In this document: one piece after another, positions 8,745-18,049 of the stretch
How positions within the stretch are numbered: the stretch's first letter is position 1
How the letters are laid out: each line of letters opens with the position of its first letter
Origin: Sphaerisporangium rufum
Lineage (GTDB): Bacteria > Actinomycetota > Actinomycetes > Streptosporangiales > Streptosporangiaceae
Direction of reading: 5' to 3'
Assembly (NCBI RefSeq): GCF_016863395.1
Contig: NZ_BOOU01000035.1
Span: 1 to 48,672, forward strand
DNA: 48,672 nt
Notes under the pieces: model-generated
Told to the model about the DNA's origin: nothing
What the model saw: only the letters and a program-made list of their open reading frames with translations
The model's database searches: none
Made by a program: the position numbers and the translations under genes

Positions 8745-9197
8745 ATGAACGAACTGACTCGGCGCGACGAGATGTCGCTCGCCGGCGCGGCCCTGCGGGG
8801 TGCGCCGTGGAAGGCCGCGACCATCACCGGAGTGGGCAGCGCGGCGATCAGCACGATCCTCGGCTGGATCACCCCCGGGCCGCTCGACCTCAGCTGGGCG
8901 CTGTGCCTGGGCGCCGGACTGTTCTGCCTGGTCGCCGCGGTGGGCGCGGTCAGCAGGCCGGAGGTCGGCGACCGCGTCACCCGCCAGGCGCGGCTGTGGT
9001 CGTTGCGCCATCCGTGGCGGTTCGCGCTCTATCCCGGCGGCGGGGCCGCCGTCCTCATGTACCCGGTTCAGTTCGTCTTCGACGGCGAGGGGGTGTTCGG
9101 CGCGGCGCTGGACGCCCTGCAGGGCGGCGCCCTGGTCTACCTGGTCGCCGCCCTGGCGACCCTGTCCCTGCGCGGCCGGGCCGGCCGCGCGGGCTGA
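8745..9197 (+). CDS. Small integral membrane protein of unknown function
   Basis: I do not recognise a family. The 150-residue product is predicted to have four hydrophobic segments: about 27-45, 51-70, 92-112 and 123-142, with a basic stretch RQARLWSLRHPWRF between the second and third. The positive-inside pattern suggests both ends in the cytoplasm. No enzymatic motif is visible. CAGCCT, a weak -10, lies six bases before the ATG, so the message may be leaderless. The gene ends before a strong bidirectional hairpin shared with the convergent VOC gene. Confidence 0.7.
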   Translation: MNELTRRDEMSLAGAALRGAPWKAATITGVGSAAISTILGWITPGPLDLSWALCLGAGLFCLVAAVGAVSRPEVGDRVTRQARLWSLRHPWRFALYPGGGAAVLMYPVQFVFDGEGVFGAALDALQGGALVYLVAALATLSLRGRAGRAG

Positions 9198-9277
9198 CCG
9201 GCTCCCCGGGAGGGGGATGGGGGGCGGTGGCCGGCCAGGTGCCCGGCCGGGCGCCGCCCCTGCCGCGAGATGTCACG

Positions 9278-9311
9278 AGGCCGGGCCGTCCCGCGTGGGA
9301 CGGCCCGGCCT
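9278..9311. terminator. Strong bidirectional terminator hairpin
   Basis: A perfect 15-bp stem (AGGCCGGGCCGTCCC with its complement) closes a GCGT loop between the convergent small membrane protein and VOC genes. A TT follows on the plus strand but there is no long T-run. Confidence 0.7.
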
Positions 9312-9323
9312 TCGCCGTCCGGG

Positions 9324-9704
9324 TCAGCCGGCCGCCCGCTCGACCTGGTTGCGGCAGACGCAGAATTCGTTGCCCTCCGGATCGCGCAGGGTGACCCAGC
9401 CGGTGCCGTCGGGCCGCCGGTGGTCCTCATGCAGGGTGGCGCCGTGCGCGAGCAGCCGCTCGGTCTCCTGGTCGCGGGTGCCGTTCCCGGCGGCGACCAC
9501 GTCGAAGTGCAGGCGGTTCTTGACGCTCTTGCCGTCCGGCACCTGGATGAACAGCACGTGCGGCTCCTGCGGGGTCATCAGCATGACCTCCGGGTCGCCC
9601 GGCTGGTCCTCGTCGGAGAGGGGCACGCCCAGAACCTCGCTCCACCAGGTGGCAAGGGTGTAGGGGTCCGCGCAGTCCACGGTCACCGTATGTATCTGGA
9701 TCAT
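9324..9704 (-). CDS. VOC (glyoxalase/bleomycin-resistance fold) family protein
   Basis: Single-module vicinal-oxygen-chelate protein of 126 residues. It starts with IHTVTVDCADPYTLATWW and ends with GWVTLRDPEGNEFCVCRN, the strand ending in a Glu that normally contributes to the metal site. Members act as metal-dependent isomerases or dioxygenases, or bind toxic small molecules; which applies here cannot be told. ATG 9704 is preferred over the TTG at 9740 because family members begin near this point. No clear ribosome site is seen. It is convergent with the small membrane protein gene. Confidence 0.8.
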   Translation of the reverse strand: MIQIHTVTVDCADPYTLATWWSEVLGVPLSDEDQPGDPEVMLMTPQEPHVLFIQVPDGKSVKNRLHFDVVAAGNGTRDQETERLLAHGATLHEDHRRPDGTGWVTLRDPEGNEFCVCRNQVERAAG

Positions 9705-9899
9705 CCGGTCACCCAACCGCAACACCGGTGAACCGGTCAAACCGGTTTCCGGGCCGCCGGGCCGGCGGCACGGCGCAGCAAAATGGCGGTTCCGCCGGAA
9801 ACGTCGGGAGAGCTGCCGGACATGTGGGGGTGAGGAGGATTCCCGGCCCGTCCGGGAGCAGGCAGGATACCGACAGGTCCCATCCGGAAGGAACAGCGC

Positions 9900-10451
9900 G
9901 TGGGCCCACCCGACCCGAGGCAGCGGTTCGAAGAGATGTACCGGGCGAACTACGCGGATCTGCTGGCGTACGTCCGCCGGCGTACCGGCTCGCCGGACGA
10001 CGCGGTGGACGTCATCTCGGAGACCTTCACCACCGCGTGGCGGCGGATCGACGAGGTTCCCGGGGACGGCCAGGCGCGGCTGTGGCTATACGGAGTGGCG
10101 CGCCGGGCGCTGGCCAACCACCACCGGGGCGAGGCCCGGCGCGGCGCGCTCGCCGTGCGGTTGCGCGAGGAGCTGACCGCCTGGGACGAGAGCCGGTCGC
10201 CGGAGGACTCCGGCGCGATCCGGGAGGCGTTCCGGCGGCTGGGGCCGGACGACCGCGAGGTGCTGGCCCTGCGCAGCTGGGAGGGCCTGGAGACCGCCGA
10301 GATCGCGACGGTGCTCGGCTGCTCGCGGGGCGCGGTGCGGTTGCGCCTGCACCGGGCCAGGAAGCGTCTGGCCCGCGAGCTGGCCGTCGCCGACCTCGAC
10401 GTGGGCCGCTACGGGGAACGAGCTCTCGCACTGCTGGAGGGGCAGGGATGA
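9900..10451 (+). CDS. ECF-type RNA polymerase sigma-70 factor
   Basis: Alternative sigma factor of 183 residues. Region 2 (about 10-75) includes FEEMYRANYADLLAYVRRRTG and DAVDVISETFTTAWRRID for core and -10 recognition. Region 4 (about 105-160) has LGPDDREVLALRSWEGLETAEIA followed by the helix-turn-helix VLGCSRGAVRLRLHRARKRL. Region 3 is absent, as in ECF factors. GTG 9900 follows GGAAGGA by seven bases. The stop overlaps the ATG of the next gene (ATGA), so the two are translationally coupled, the usual arrangement for a sigma/anti-sigma pair. Its target promoters are unknown. Confidence 0.9.
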   Translation: MGPPDPRQRFEEMYRANYADLLAYVRRRTGSPDDAVDVISETFTTAWRRIDEVPGDGQARLWLYGVARRALANHHRGEARRGALAVRLREELTAWDESRSPEDSGAIREAFRRLGPDDREVLALRSWEGLETAEIATVLGCSRGAVRLRLHRARKRLARELAVADLDVGRYGERALALLEGQG

Positions 10452-11317
10452 ACGCCGACATCGACCGCCTGGTCGCCTCGATCGCCCCCGGTGCGGGCCC
10501 CGGGGTCACCCCGGGCGCGCTGGAGATGATGGACGAGATAACCGCCACCGGACCGGCCCCGGCCGCCCGCCGCCGGTCGTGGCCGGCCGGCCTGGCATGG
10601 CCGTCGGCCCGGAGGATGAGGCTGGTGGCCGGGTTCGCGGCGCTGGCCGTCGTCACCGGCTGGGTGCTGCCCGGCGGGTTCGGTGCCGGTCCGGCGGCGG
10701 CGCTGGACGTCCGGCGGTCCGGCGGCTTCTTCGTGGTGGTCGTCAAGGACCTCTACGCCGACCCCGGGCGCTACCGCCGCGAGCTCGCGTCCCTGGACCT
10801 GCGGATCGGCATCCGTGTCGAGCCGGCCAGCCCGAGCGCGGTGGGCCAGGTGTTCGTGAGCGCCGAGGACCGGGCCACGGCGCGGGCCAAAGGCACCCAT
10901 GCCGTCCCCAGTAGTCCGGACATCACCGCCATCGAGGACCGCAAAGTGTGCGGTTACTGGGAGAAGTGCACCATCGGGGTGCGGATCCGGATCGGCTATC
11001 GGGGCACCGGTGAGATCAGCCTGGGCCGGCCCGCGCGTCCGGGGGAGCAGTACACGATGCCCGGCTGGCTGGCCGCTCCCGGCGAGCCGCTGCACTGCGT
11101 CGACTTCGTCAACCGGCGCAAGGCCGAGGTGGTGCGCATGCTGCGGGAACACGGCGTGCGTGACGTGACCTTCGCCGGCTACCGGGCACCGGTCCCCGAC
11201 GCGCCGGACTCCTGGTACGTGCACGACGGGGTGATGAGCAGCGCGGGGCACGCGCTCCTGCTGGTCGACCCGGCGCCCCATCCCAAACCGGTGGACGTGG
11301 CCCAGAAGTGTCGCTGA
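10448..11317 (+). CDS. Single-pass membrane protein coupled to ECF sigma factor (possible anti-sigma or signal-sensing partner)
   Basis: No family recognised. The 289-residue protein has a short cytoplasmic N-terminus (about 1-57), one membrane helix (about 58-80, VAGFAALAVVTGWVLPGGFG) and an exported domain of about 200 residues. That domain contains four cysteines (CGYWEKC, then HCVDF and a C-terminal Cys) that could form disulfides outside the cell. The start overlaps the sigma gene stop by four bases. By position it may be an anti-sigma factor, but the HxxxCxxC zinc motif of ZAS anti-sigma proteins is absent and the cytoplasmic part is short. It may instead be a regulon member or a sensor subunit. 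Confidence 0.65.
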   Translation: MNADIDRLVASIAPGAGPGVTPGALEMMDEITATGPAPAARRRSWPAGLAWPSARRMRLVAGFAALAVVTGWVLPGGFGAGPAAALDVRRSGGFFVVVVKDLYADPGRYRRELASLDLRIGIRVEPASPSAVGQVFVSAEDRATARAKGTHAVPSSPDITAIEDRKVCGYWEKCTIGVRIRIGYRGTGEISLGRPARPGEQYTMPGWLAAPGEPLHCVDFVNRRKAEVVRMLREHGVRDVTFAGYRAPVPDAPDSWYVHDGVMSSAGHALLLVDPAPHPKPVDVAQKCR

Positions 11318-11368
11318 CCCCCGTTGCGGCGTATGTGACATAGCTCCATGTAGGGCGGGTTTTTTAGG

Positions 11369-11411
11369 GGTTACTGACGGGTAGCATAGGAGGTAAGGTT
11401 ACTGACGAGTA
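11369..11411 (+). promoter_or_regulatory. Twin operator-like repeats over the fadE5 promoter
   Basis: GGTTACTGACGGGTA (11369-11383) and GGTTACTGACGAGTA (11397-11411) are 15-bp direct repeats differing at one base and starting 28 bp apart. Each holds the inverted core TACT-GACG-AGTA, perfect in the second copy. A candidate promoter lies between them: -35 TTACTG (11371-11376), 17-bp spacer, -10 TAAGGT (11394-11399). The repeats would thus cover -35 and +1, as expected for a repressor, perhaps a TetR-type fatty-acid regulator. Confidence 0.5.
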
Positions 11412-11452
11412 CGTTTTGACGGCACTTCCCTGGTGCGAGGAGACGGGCAGCC

Positions 11453-13276
11453 ATGGGGCACTACAAGAGCAACGTCCGGGACCTGGAGTTCAACCTCTTC
11501 GAGGTGTTCGGGCGGCACGAGATCCTCGGCGCCGGCCGGTTCGCCGAGCTGGACGAGGACACCGTGCGCAGCGTGCTGGACGAGGTGAACCGCCTGGCCA
11601 CCGGCCCGCTGGCCGACTCCTTCGAGGAGGGCGACCGCACCCCGCCGGTCTTCGACCCCGCCACCGGCTCGGTCACCATGCCCCCGGGCTTCCGCCGGTC
11701 GTACGAGACCTTCCGGGACGCGGGCTGGACCAACCTGGACCTGCCGGAGGAACTGGGCGGCCCCGGCCTGCCGCGCAGCGTGTGCTGGGCGCTCGCCGAA
11801 CTGGTGCTGGGCGCCAACCCGGCCGTCTGGATGTACTCCAGCGGCCCGGCCTTCGCCCACGTGCTGCACACCATCGGCACCGAGGAGCAGCGGCGGTTCG
11901 CCGAGCTGGCCATCGAGCGCCAGTGGGGCGCGACCATGGTGCTCACCGAGCCGGACGCCGGCTCCGACGTGGGCGCGGGCCGCACCCGGGCCGTGGAGCA
12001 GCCGGACGGCACCTGGCACATCCAGGGCGTCAAGCGCTTCATCACCAGCGCCGAGCACGACATGGCGGAGAACATCTTCCACCTCGTGCTGGCCCGCCCC
12101 GAGGGCGCCGGTCCCGGCACCAAGGGCCTGTCGATGTTCCTGGTGCCCAAGTACCACGTGGACCTTTCGACCGGCGGGCTCGGCGCGCGCAACGGCGTGT
12201 ACGTGACCAACCTCGAGCACAAGATGGGCCTGAAGGTCTCGACCACCTGCGAGCTGACCTTCGGCGACCGGGAGCCGGCGGTCGGATGGCTGGTCGGCGG
12301 GGTGCACGAGGGCATCAAGCAGATGTTCATGATCATCGAGCACGCCCGGATGATGGTGGGCACCAAGGCCATCGCCACCCTGTCCACCGGCTACCTGAAC
12401 GCCCTGGAGTACGCCAGGCAGCGGCTGCAGGGCGCCGACCTGGCCCGGATGGCCGACAAGAAGGCTCCCCGGGTCACCATCGTCCACCACCCGGACGTCC
12501 GCCGCGAGCTCATGCTGCAGAAGGCGTACGCCGAAGGCATGCGCGCGCTGGTGCTCTACACCGCGACCTTCCAGGACGCCGCGCAGATCGCCGGGTTCGA
12601 GGGCCGCCGGGACACCGCGGCCGAGGCCATGAACGACCTGCTGCTGCCGCTGGTCAAGGGCGTCGGCTCCGAGCGGTCGTACGAGATGCTGGCCCGCTCG
12701 CTGCAGACCCTGGGCGGCTCGGGCTACCTGCAGGACTACCCGATCGAGCAGTACGTGCGGGACGCCAAGATCGACTCGCTGTACGAGGGCACCACGGCGA
12801 TCCAGGGCCAGGACCTGTTCTTCCGCAAGGTCCTGCGCAACCAGGGCGTCGCGCTCGGCTCGCTGGTCGGGGAGATCAAGGAGTTCGCCGCGTCCGCCGC
12901 CGGGAACGGCCGGCTCAAGGAGGAGCGCCGGCTCCTCGGCGAGGCCGCCGAAGAGATCAAGGCGATGGCCGACACCATGGCGGGCTGGGCCCTGGCCTCG
13001 GTGGAGGACCCCAAGGAGGTCTACAAGGTCGGGCTGAACACCACCCGGTTCCTGCTCGCCCTCGGCGACCTGGTGATCTCCTGGCTGCTGCTGCGCCAGG
13101 CGGAGATCGCGCTGAACGCCCTCGGGGCGTCCGACCGCGACCGGTCCTTCTACACCGGCAAGGTCGCCGCGGCGTCGTTCTTCGCGCAGACCGTGCTGCC
13201 CCGGCTGTCGGCCGAACTGCGGACGCTCGCGGCCACCGACCAGAGCCTGATGGAGCTGCCGGAAGAGGCGTTCTGA
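11453..13276 (+). CDS. fadE5: Acyl-CoA dehydrogenase, FadE5 type
   Basis: FAD-dependent enzyme that introduces the 2,3 double bond into acyl-CoA in beta-oxidation, 607 residues. It belongs to the long acyl-CoA dehydrogenase group with extra N- and C-terminal helical parts; mycobacterial FadE5 is about 611 residues. N-terminal HYKSNVRD and FNLFEVFG, and internal [16 protein letters not shown], match mycobacterial FadE5 as I remember it. The catalytic base is probably Glu445 in [27 protein letters not shown] is the flavin-site segment. ATG 11453 follows GAGGAGA by nine bases. It is monocistronic and flanked by operator-like repeats upstream and a G/C-rich hairpin downstream. A role with branched or broad-range acyl-CoA would fit the Bkd operon nearby. 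Confidence 0.9.
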   Translation: MGHYKSNVRDLEFNLFEVFGRHEILGAGRFAELDEDTVRSVLDEVNRLATGPLADSFEEGDRTPPVFDPATGSVTMPPGFRRSYETFRDAGWTNLDLPEELGGPGLPRSVCWALAELVLGANPAVWMYSSGPAFAHVLHTIGTEEQRRFAELAIERQWGATMVLTEPDAGSDVGAGRTRAVEQPDGTWHIQGVKRFITSAEHDMAENIFHLVLARPEGAGPGTKGLSMFLVPKYHVDLSTGGLGARNGVYVTNLEHKMGLKVSTTCELTFGDREPAVGWLVGGVHEGIKQMFMIIEHARMMVGTKAIATLSTGYLNALEYARQRLQGADLARMADKKAPRVTIVHHPDVRRELMLQKAYAEGMRALVLYTATFQDAAQIAGFEGRRDTAAEAMNDLLLPLVKGVGSERSYEMLARSLQTLGGSGYLQDYPIEQYVRDAKIDSLYEGTTAIQGQDLFFRKVLRNQGVALGSLVGEIKEFAASAAGNGRLKEERRLLGEAAEEIKAMADTMAGWALASVEDPKEVYKVGLNTTRFLLALGDLVISWLLLRQAEIALNALGASDRDRSFYTGKVAAASFFAQTVLPRLSAELRTLAATDQSLMELPEEAF

Positions 13277-13295
13277 CCCTGCGGTCACGGTGATC

Positions 13296-13341
13296 GGGGA
13301 GGGGGGTCCGGCCCCCTCCCCGGCGCCGGCCGCCGGCGCCG
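13296..13341 (+). terminator. Tandem hairpins after fadE5
   Basis: GGGGAGGGGG, loop GTCCGG, CCCCCTCCCC gives a perfect 10-bp stem at 13296-13321. A second stem, CGGCGCCGG-CCG-CCGGCGCCG, follows directly to 13341. Both lie just after the fadE5 stop. Confidence 0.6.
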
Positions 13342-13454
13342 CCCGTCCGGCCCTGGCGCTCCGGGTGCCGATCGATGGTGTGCGTCCGGCCCGCCGGGTA
13401 TTACGCTGCCGCTAGGCACCCTTTACCGAGCGACGCGGCGAGCCGGAGGTCTGG

Positions 13455-13676
13455 ATGGGCATCGGGGTCAGCATCTTCTTCCTGACCATCGGGGCGATCC
13501 TGAAATTCGCCATCGAGCCGGACGTGCTCGGTGACAGCGTGCACATCGACGTGATCGGCATCATCTTCATGGTCGCCGGCGTGGTCGGGATCGCGATCAG
13601 CGTCTTCCTGACCAGCCGCCGCGGCGTGATCGTCGACCCCGAGGTCCACCACCGGGAGAATCCGCCGCCGGTCTGA
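13455..13676 (+). CDS. Small two-helix membrane protein, DUF6458-like
   Basis: A 73-residue protein with two hydrophobic segments, IGVSIFFLTIGAILKFAI (about 2-19) and IDVIGIIFMVAGVVGIAISVFL (about 31-52), then a short basic and acidic tail ending EVHHRENPPPV. The pattern of an N-terminal MGIG, an amphipathic linker DVLGDSVHIDVIG and a second helix is widespread in small actinobacterial proteins of unknown function (DUF6458, from memory). ATG 13455 is preceded by GGAGG. Single gene, convergent with the Dabb gene. Confidence 0.75.
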   Translation: MGIGVSIFFLTIGAILKFAIEPDVLGDSVHIDVIGIIFMVAGVVGIAISVFLTSRRGVIVDPEVHHRENPPPV

Positions 13677-13699
13677 TCGCCCCCCGGCGGCGGCCGCCG

Positions 13700-13993
13700 T
13701 CAGACCTTGTACTGCACCGACGCCCGGCCGGCCATGATCGGCCGGATGGCGTCGGCGATCACCGCCTGGTGCACCGGATGGTCCCGGTACACCAGGTAGT
13801 CCTCTTCGGAGTCGAAGTCGGCCACCAGCGCGAACTCGTGGTTGCCCGGCGCCATGCCCGCGTCCGCGCCGAACTCGTACCGCCGGATCTCCGGGATCAC
13901 CGCGGGCAGGCCGTGCAGCCCCTCGGTGACCCTGGCCTTCTGCTCCTCGGTGGCCTCCGCGACCCAGGTGAACAGCACGATATGCCGGAACAT
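13700..13993 (-). CDS. Dabb (stress-responsive A/B barrel) family protein
   Basis: A 97-residue ferredoxin-fold protein beginning MFRHIVLFTW, with PEIRRYEFGAD and ALVADFDSEEDYLVYRDHPVHQ, all characteristic of the Dabb domain, whose members form dimeric alpha/beta barrels. Biochemical roles vary and none can be assigned here. GGAGGAGGG lies four bases before the ATG. It lies downstream of the bkd operon on the same strand, beyond a strong terminator, so it probably has its own promoter. Confidence 0.8.
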   Translation of the reverse strand: MFRHIVLFTWVAEATEEQKARVTEGLHGLPAVIPEIRRYEFGADAGMAPGNHEFALVADFDSEEDYLVYRDHPVHQAVIADAIRPIMAGRASVQYKV

Positions 13994-14160
13994 CCGCCCT
14001 CCTCCGCTAGCCGGAGCCGCCAGCGTACGGCCCCGCGCCGCCCGGGCGCCGGACCGGCGCGGGCCGGGCGGGTACGTGTCGCGGCGCGCGGCCGCCCGGC
14101 ACGGCGCACCGGGCGAGGACGACCCGGCGGCACCCCGCGGGGGTCCGCCGGCCGCCGCGT

Positions 14161-14192
14161 CCGCCGCCGGTCGAGAACGCGACCGGCGGCGG
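14161..14192 (-). terminator. Terminator of the bkd operon
   Basis: A perfect 13-bp stem, CCGCCGCCGGTCG and its complement, closes a 6-nt loop only nine bases beyond the E2 stop codon on the minus strand. No T-run follows. Confidence 0.65.
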
Positions 14193-14200
14193 AGACGCGG

Positions 14201-15601
14201 TCAGCTCCAGGCCAGCATGCGCAGCGGGTCTTCGAGCATGGCGCCGACGTCCCGCAGCATCCGCGAGCCGAGCTCGCCGTCCACGATGCGGTGGTCGAAC
14301 GACAGCGCCAGGGTGGTCACCTTGCGCGGCACGATCTGGCCGTCCACCACCCACGGCAGGTCGCGGATCTGGCCGAACGCCAGGATCGCGGCCTCGCCGG
14401 GGTTGAGGATGGGCGTGCCCGCGTCCACGCCGAACACGCCGACGTTGGTGATGGTGATCGTGCCGCCGGCCATGTCGGCCGGCTGGGTGCGGCCGGAGCG
14501 GGCCTTCTCGGTCAGCTCGCCGAGTGCCCCGGCCAGCTCCGGCAGTGACAGCTCCTGCGCCTCCTTGATGTTCGGCACGATCAGCCCGCGGGGCGTGGCC
14601 GCGGCGATGCCGAGGTTCACGTACCGCTTGACCACGATCTCGTCGTCGGCCCAGGTCGAGTTGACCATGGGGTGCCGGCGGACCGCGGTGATGACGGCCT
14701 TGGCGACGAGCAGCAGCGGCGACACCTTCACCTCGGCGAAGTCGGGCAGCTCGCGGAGCCGCCGGACCGCGTCCATCGTGCCGGTGACGTCCACCTGCAG
14801 CCATTCGGTCACGTGCGGCGCGGTGAAGGCCGAGCCGACCATGGCGGCCGCGGTGGCCTTGCGCACGCCCTTGACCGGGATGCGCTCCTCCCGCTCGCCG
14901 GTGAACGCCCGGGGCGCCGGGCCGGCGGCCGAGGCGTCCGGCCGCGCGGCGGCGGCGTGCACGTCCTCCCGGGTGATCGAGCCGTTCGGCCCGCTGCCGG
15001 TGACGCCGGCCAGCTCCACCCCGAGGTCGCGAGCCAGCTTGCGCACCGGCGGCTTGGCCAGTACGGCCACCCCGCCCGCTCGCCCGGCCGGCGGTACCGA
15101 TGCCGGTGCCGGCGCGGCGGCGGGAACGGCGGCCGGGGCGGCGGACGCGGCGGGGCCGGGGGTGGACGCGCCGGCGGTGGACGCGGCCTTGCGCGGCCGC
15201 CGGGTGGCGGCACCGAGCTTGACCCCGTAGCCGACCAGTACCGGCTGGCGCTCCGGCTTGGCCGGTCCGGCCGCCTCGGCCGGCTCGGTGGCCTGCGCCT
15301 CGACCGGCGGGGCCGGCACCATGTCGTCGGCCAGCGCGGTCTCCCTGGGCGCCGCCGCGCCCTCACCGGTCTCCACCGCGATGATCGGGGTGCCGACGTC
15401 GACCGTCTGCCCCTCGGTCACCCGGAGCGCGCTGACGTAGCCCTCGAAGGGGCAGGGCAGCTCGACGACCGCCTTGGCCGTCTCGATCTCCACGATCGTC
15501 TGGTTGACCTCGACCTTGTCGCCCGCGACGACATGCCACTTGATGATCTCCGCCTCGGTCAGCCCTTCGCCGACGTCGGGGAGCTTGAACTCTCGGAGCA
15601 C
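14201..15601 (-). CDS. bkdC: 2-oxoacid dehydrogenase E2 (dihydrolipoamide acyltransferase)
   Basis: Acyltransferase core of a branched-chain 2-oxoacid (or pyruvate) dehydrogenase complex, 466 residues. Lipoyl domain at 1-76 with the lipoylated Lys43 in [12 protein letters not shown]; Ala/Pro-rich linker (about 80-205); peripheral-subunit-binding domain near [14 protein letters not shown] and GSITREDV; catalytic domain (about 235-466) ending with the active-site HRIVDG (His437, Asp441). The start GTG 15601 follows GGAGG and lies directly after the E1-beta stop. Third gene of an alpha-beta-E2 operon; E3 is not in the window. A bkd assignment is favoured by the separate E1 alpha and beta genes, but specificity is inferred. 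Confidence 0.85.
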   Translation of the reverse strand: MLREFKLPDVGEGLTEAEIIKWHVVAGDKVEVNQTIVEIETAKAVVELPCPFEGYVSALRVTEGQTVDVGTPIIAVETGEGAAAPRETALADDMVPAPPVEAQATEPAEAAGPAKPERQPVLVGYGVKLGAATRRPRKAASTAGASTPGPAASAAPAAVPAAAPAPASVPPAGRAGGVAVLAKPPVRKLARDLGVELAGVTGSGPNGSITREDVHAAAARPDASAAGPAPRAFTGEREERIPVKGVRKATAAAMVGSAFTAPHVTEWLQVDVTGTMDAVRRLRELPDFAEVKVSPLLLVAKAVITAVRRHPMVNSTWADDEIVVKRYVNLGIAAATPRGLIVPNIKEAQELSLPELAGALGELTEKARSGRTQPADMAGGTITITNVGVFGVDAGTPILNPGEAAILAFGQIRDLPWVVDGQIVPRKVTTLALSFDHRIVDGELGSRMLRDVGAMLEDPLRMLAWS

Positions 15602-15609
15602 GGCCCCTC

Positions 15610-16584
15610 CTAGAAGGCGAAGGTGCGGTCGACGGCGTCGAGCACCCGGTCGAGGTCGGGCAGGTAATGCTCCTCCAGCCGGGAGGGCGGGTAGGGCGTG
15701 GAGAAGCCGCCGACCCGCAGCACCGGGGCCTCCAGGTGGTAGAAGCACGCCTCGGTGGTCCGCGCGGCGATCTCCGCGCCGAGCCCGGAGAACACCGGCG
15801 CCTCGTGCGCGACCACGCAGCGCCCGGTCTTGCGCACCGACCGGACGATCGCCTCCATGTCCAGCGGCGACAGCGAGCGCAGGTCGACGACCTCCACCGA
15901 CCGCCCGTCGTCGGCGGCGGCCGCGGCCGCCTCCAGGCACGTCTTCACCATCGGCCCGTAGGCGAGCAGGGTGACGTCCCGGCCCTCCCGGACCACGCGC
16001 CCGCGGTCGAACGGCACCGGCGTGGCGTCCCGGTCGAGGTCGGCCTTCTCCCAGTAGCGGCGCTTGGGCTCGAAGAAGACCACCGGGTCCTCGCACCGGA
16101 TGGCCTGCTGGATCATGTGGAAGGCGTCCACCGGGTTGGAGCAGGCGACCACCCGCAGGCCGGCGGTGTGGGTGAAGTACGCCTCGGGGGACTCGCTATG
16201 GTGCTCCACAGCGCCGATGCCGCCACCGCAGGGGATGCGGACGACGACCGGCAGCCTGAGCTTGCCGAGCGAGCGGAGCGGCATCTTGGCCAGCTGGGTG
16301 ATGATCTGGTCGGCGGCGGGGAAGACGAACCCGTCGAACTGGATCTCGCACACCGGGCGGTAGCCGCGCAGCGCGAGTCCGATGGCGGTGCCGATGATGC
16401 CGGACTCGGCGAGCGGGGTGTCGATGACCCGGCTCTCGCCGAAGTCCTTCTGCAGGCCGTCGGTGACCCGGAAGACGCCACCGAGCTTGCCGACGTCCTC
16501 GCCCATGATGAGGACCTTCGGGTCCTGCTCCATCGCGGCGCGCAGACCCTCGTTGATCGCCTTGGCGAGCGTGAGCGTGGTCAT
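15610..16584 (-). CDS. bkdB: 2-oxoacid dehydrogenase E1 component, beta subunit
   Basis: Beta chain of the thiamin-diphosphate-dependent decarboxylase, 324 residues. Begins [10 protein letters not shown], then [21 protein letters not shown] and [18 protein letters not shown], which hold the Glu that activates the thiamin cofactor. The C-terminal transketolase domain includes [12 protein letters not shown] and [20 protein letters not shown] 16584 overlaps the E1-alpha stop (TGATG); a GTG codon immediately before is an alternative. It forms an alpha2-beta2 tetramer with the preceding gene product and docks on the E2 core. Confidence 0.88.
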   Translation of the reverse strand: MTTLTLAKAINEGLRAAMEQDPKVLIMGEDVGKLGGVFRVTDGLQKDFGESRVIDTPLAESGIIGTAIGLALRGYRPVCEIQFDGFVFPAADQIITQLAKMPLRSLGKLRLPVVVRIPCGGGIGAVEHHSESPEAYFTHTAGLRVVACSNPVDAFHMIQQAIRCEDPVVFFEPKRRYWEKADLDRDATPVPFDRGRVVREGRDVTLLAYGPMVKTCLEAAAAAADDGRSVEVVDLRSLSPLDMEAIVRSVRKTGRCVVAHEAPVFSGLGAEIAARTTEACFYHLEAPVLRVGGFSTPYPPSRLEEHYLPDLDRVLDAVDRTFAF

Positions 16585-17681
16585 CACTCGGCCCCCTCGA
16601 AGCCCGCCAGGTAGGCGGCGTACTCGTCCCGCTCCTCGGCCACCAGGACGTGCGGCTCGACGTAGACGTGGTCGAACATGTCCAGCGGCTCGGGATCGGG
16701 CATCTCCAGGCAGCGTTTGCGCACGTCGCGGCCGAGATCGGCCGCCTCGGCGTCCACCGCGTCGAAGAAGTCCTGGTCGGCCAGCTGGTTGCGGAACAGG
16801 TAGGCCTTCACCCGCTCGATCGGGTCCTTGAGCTTCCACGCCTCCAGCTCGCTCGCCACCCGGTAGCGGGTCGGGTCGTCGGAGGTGGTGTGCGCGCCCA
16901 TCCGGTAGGTGTAGGCCTCGATCAGGGTGGGCCCCTGGCCTTCGCGCGCGTTCTTCAACGCCTGGCGAGTGACGGCGAGGCAGGCGAACACGTCGTTGCC
17001 GTCCACCCGGACGCCCGGGAAGCCGAAGCCGCTGGCCCGCCGGTACAGCGGGATCCGCGACTGCTTCTCCAGCGGCTCGGAGATCGCCCACTGGTTGTTC
17101 TGGCAGAAGAAGACCACCGGCGCGTTGAAGACCGAGGCCCAGATGAAGGCCTCGTTGACGTCGCCCTGCGAGGTGGCTCCGTCGCCGAAGTAGACGATCG
17201 TCGCGGCATCGGCGCCGTCGCGCTGGACGCCCATCGCGTAACCGACCGCGTGCAAGGTCTGGCTGCCGATGACGATCGTGTAGAGGTGGAAGTTGTGCTC
17301 GGCCGGGTCCCAGCCGCCGTGGTTCACCCCGCGGAACAGCCCGAGCAGGTTGACCGGGTCGACGCCGCGGCACCACGCCACACCGTGCTCGCGGTAGGTG
17401 GGGAAGGCCATGTCGGCGTCGGTCAGCGCCCGGCCGGAGCCGATCTGCGCGGCCTCCTGGCCGAGAAGTGATGCCCAGATGCCGAGTTCACCCTGCCGCT
17501 GGAGGGCGACCGCCTCCTTGTCGACCCGCCGCACCAGCACGAGGTCGCGGTACAGGTCGCGGACCTCCTCGGGGGTGAGGTCGATGTCGTAGTGCGGATG
17601 CTCCACGCGCTCACCCTCGGGGGTCAGCAGCTGTACGAGCTCTGGTGGTGCCTCGGCACCCTGAGAGGCGTCGAATGTCAC
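16584..17681 (-). CDS. bkdA: 2-oxoacid dehydrogenase E1 component, alpha subunit
   Basis: Thiamin-diphosphate-binding alpha chain, 365 residues. The cofactor motif is GDGATSQGDVNEAF running to NNQWAIS. TYREHGVAWCRG and the phosphorylation-loop-like YRMGAHTTSDDPTRYR are typical of branched-chain 2-oxoacid dehydrogenase. GTG 17681 was chosen because AGGAG lies eight bases upstream; the frame extends to 17729. First gene of the operon. The complex would convert 2-ketoisovalerate and related acids to isobutyryl- and isovaleryl-CoA, matching a valine dehydrogenase gene at 38.4-39.5 kb. Confidence 0.88.
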   Translation of the reverse strand: MTFDASQGAEAPPELVQLLTPEGERVEHPHYDIDLTPEEVRDLYRDLVLVRRVDKEAVALQRQGELGIWASLLGQEAAQIGSGRALTDADMAFPTYREHGVAWCRGVDPVNLLGLFRGVNHGGWDPAEHNFHLYTIVIGSQTLHAVGYAMGVQRDGADAATIVYFGDGATSQGDVNEAFIWASVFNAPVVFFCQNNQWAISEPLEKQSRIPLYRRASGFGFPGVRVDGNDVFACLAVTRQALKNAREGQGPTLIEAYTYRMGAHTTSDDPTRYRVASELEAWKLKDPIERVKAYLFRNQLADQDFFDAVDAEAADLGRDVRKRCLEMPDPEPLDMFDHVYVEPHVLVAEERDEYAAYLAGFEGAE

Positions 17682-18049
17682 GTGCCGCTCCTGTGCGTTC
17701 GGGGCCGAAGAGATGGGATCGCCATCCACGACCGGCCGGTTAACACGCTGTTTGTACCGTTTGGTGGTGGTACGTCGGCGTTAGGGGACATCGTGGCAGA
17801 AGTCACAGGCCTGTGCGCAAGCCCGACCACCATGTCGTCCACACATCTCCCGTTCCCGGTGCGTACGACCGCACACCCGTCTCGACGTCGGCGGGGCGGC
17901 GCACCGCGGGCCGGGGAAGCCCCGCGGGCACGCCACCGTTAGGCTGGTCCAGCCGCATCCGGACCCGTCCCGGTACGGCCGCACCGACAGAGCGTCCCAC
18001 AGCCGGTGGCGCGACCGCCTTCCGCGGGACACGAACAGTGGAGGACGAC
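17682..18049. other. Divergent bkdA-purS intergenic region with an inverted repeat
   Basis: No gene seen in these 368 bases. GTACC-N10-GGTAC at 17754-17773 is a candidate operator for bkdA, about 75 bases before its start. GGAGGA just before the purS GTG is its ribosome site. I could not place a convincing promoter for either gene. Confidence 0.35.

Noticed and set aside
11399-13288. 629-residue minus-strand frame opposite fadE5
   Set aside because: Antisense of a clear FadE5 homologue; the translation is His/Gly/Val-rich without any motif.
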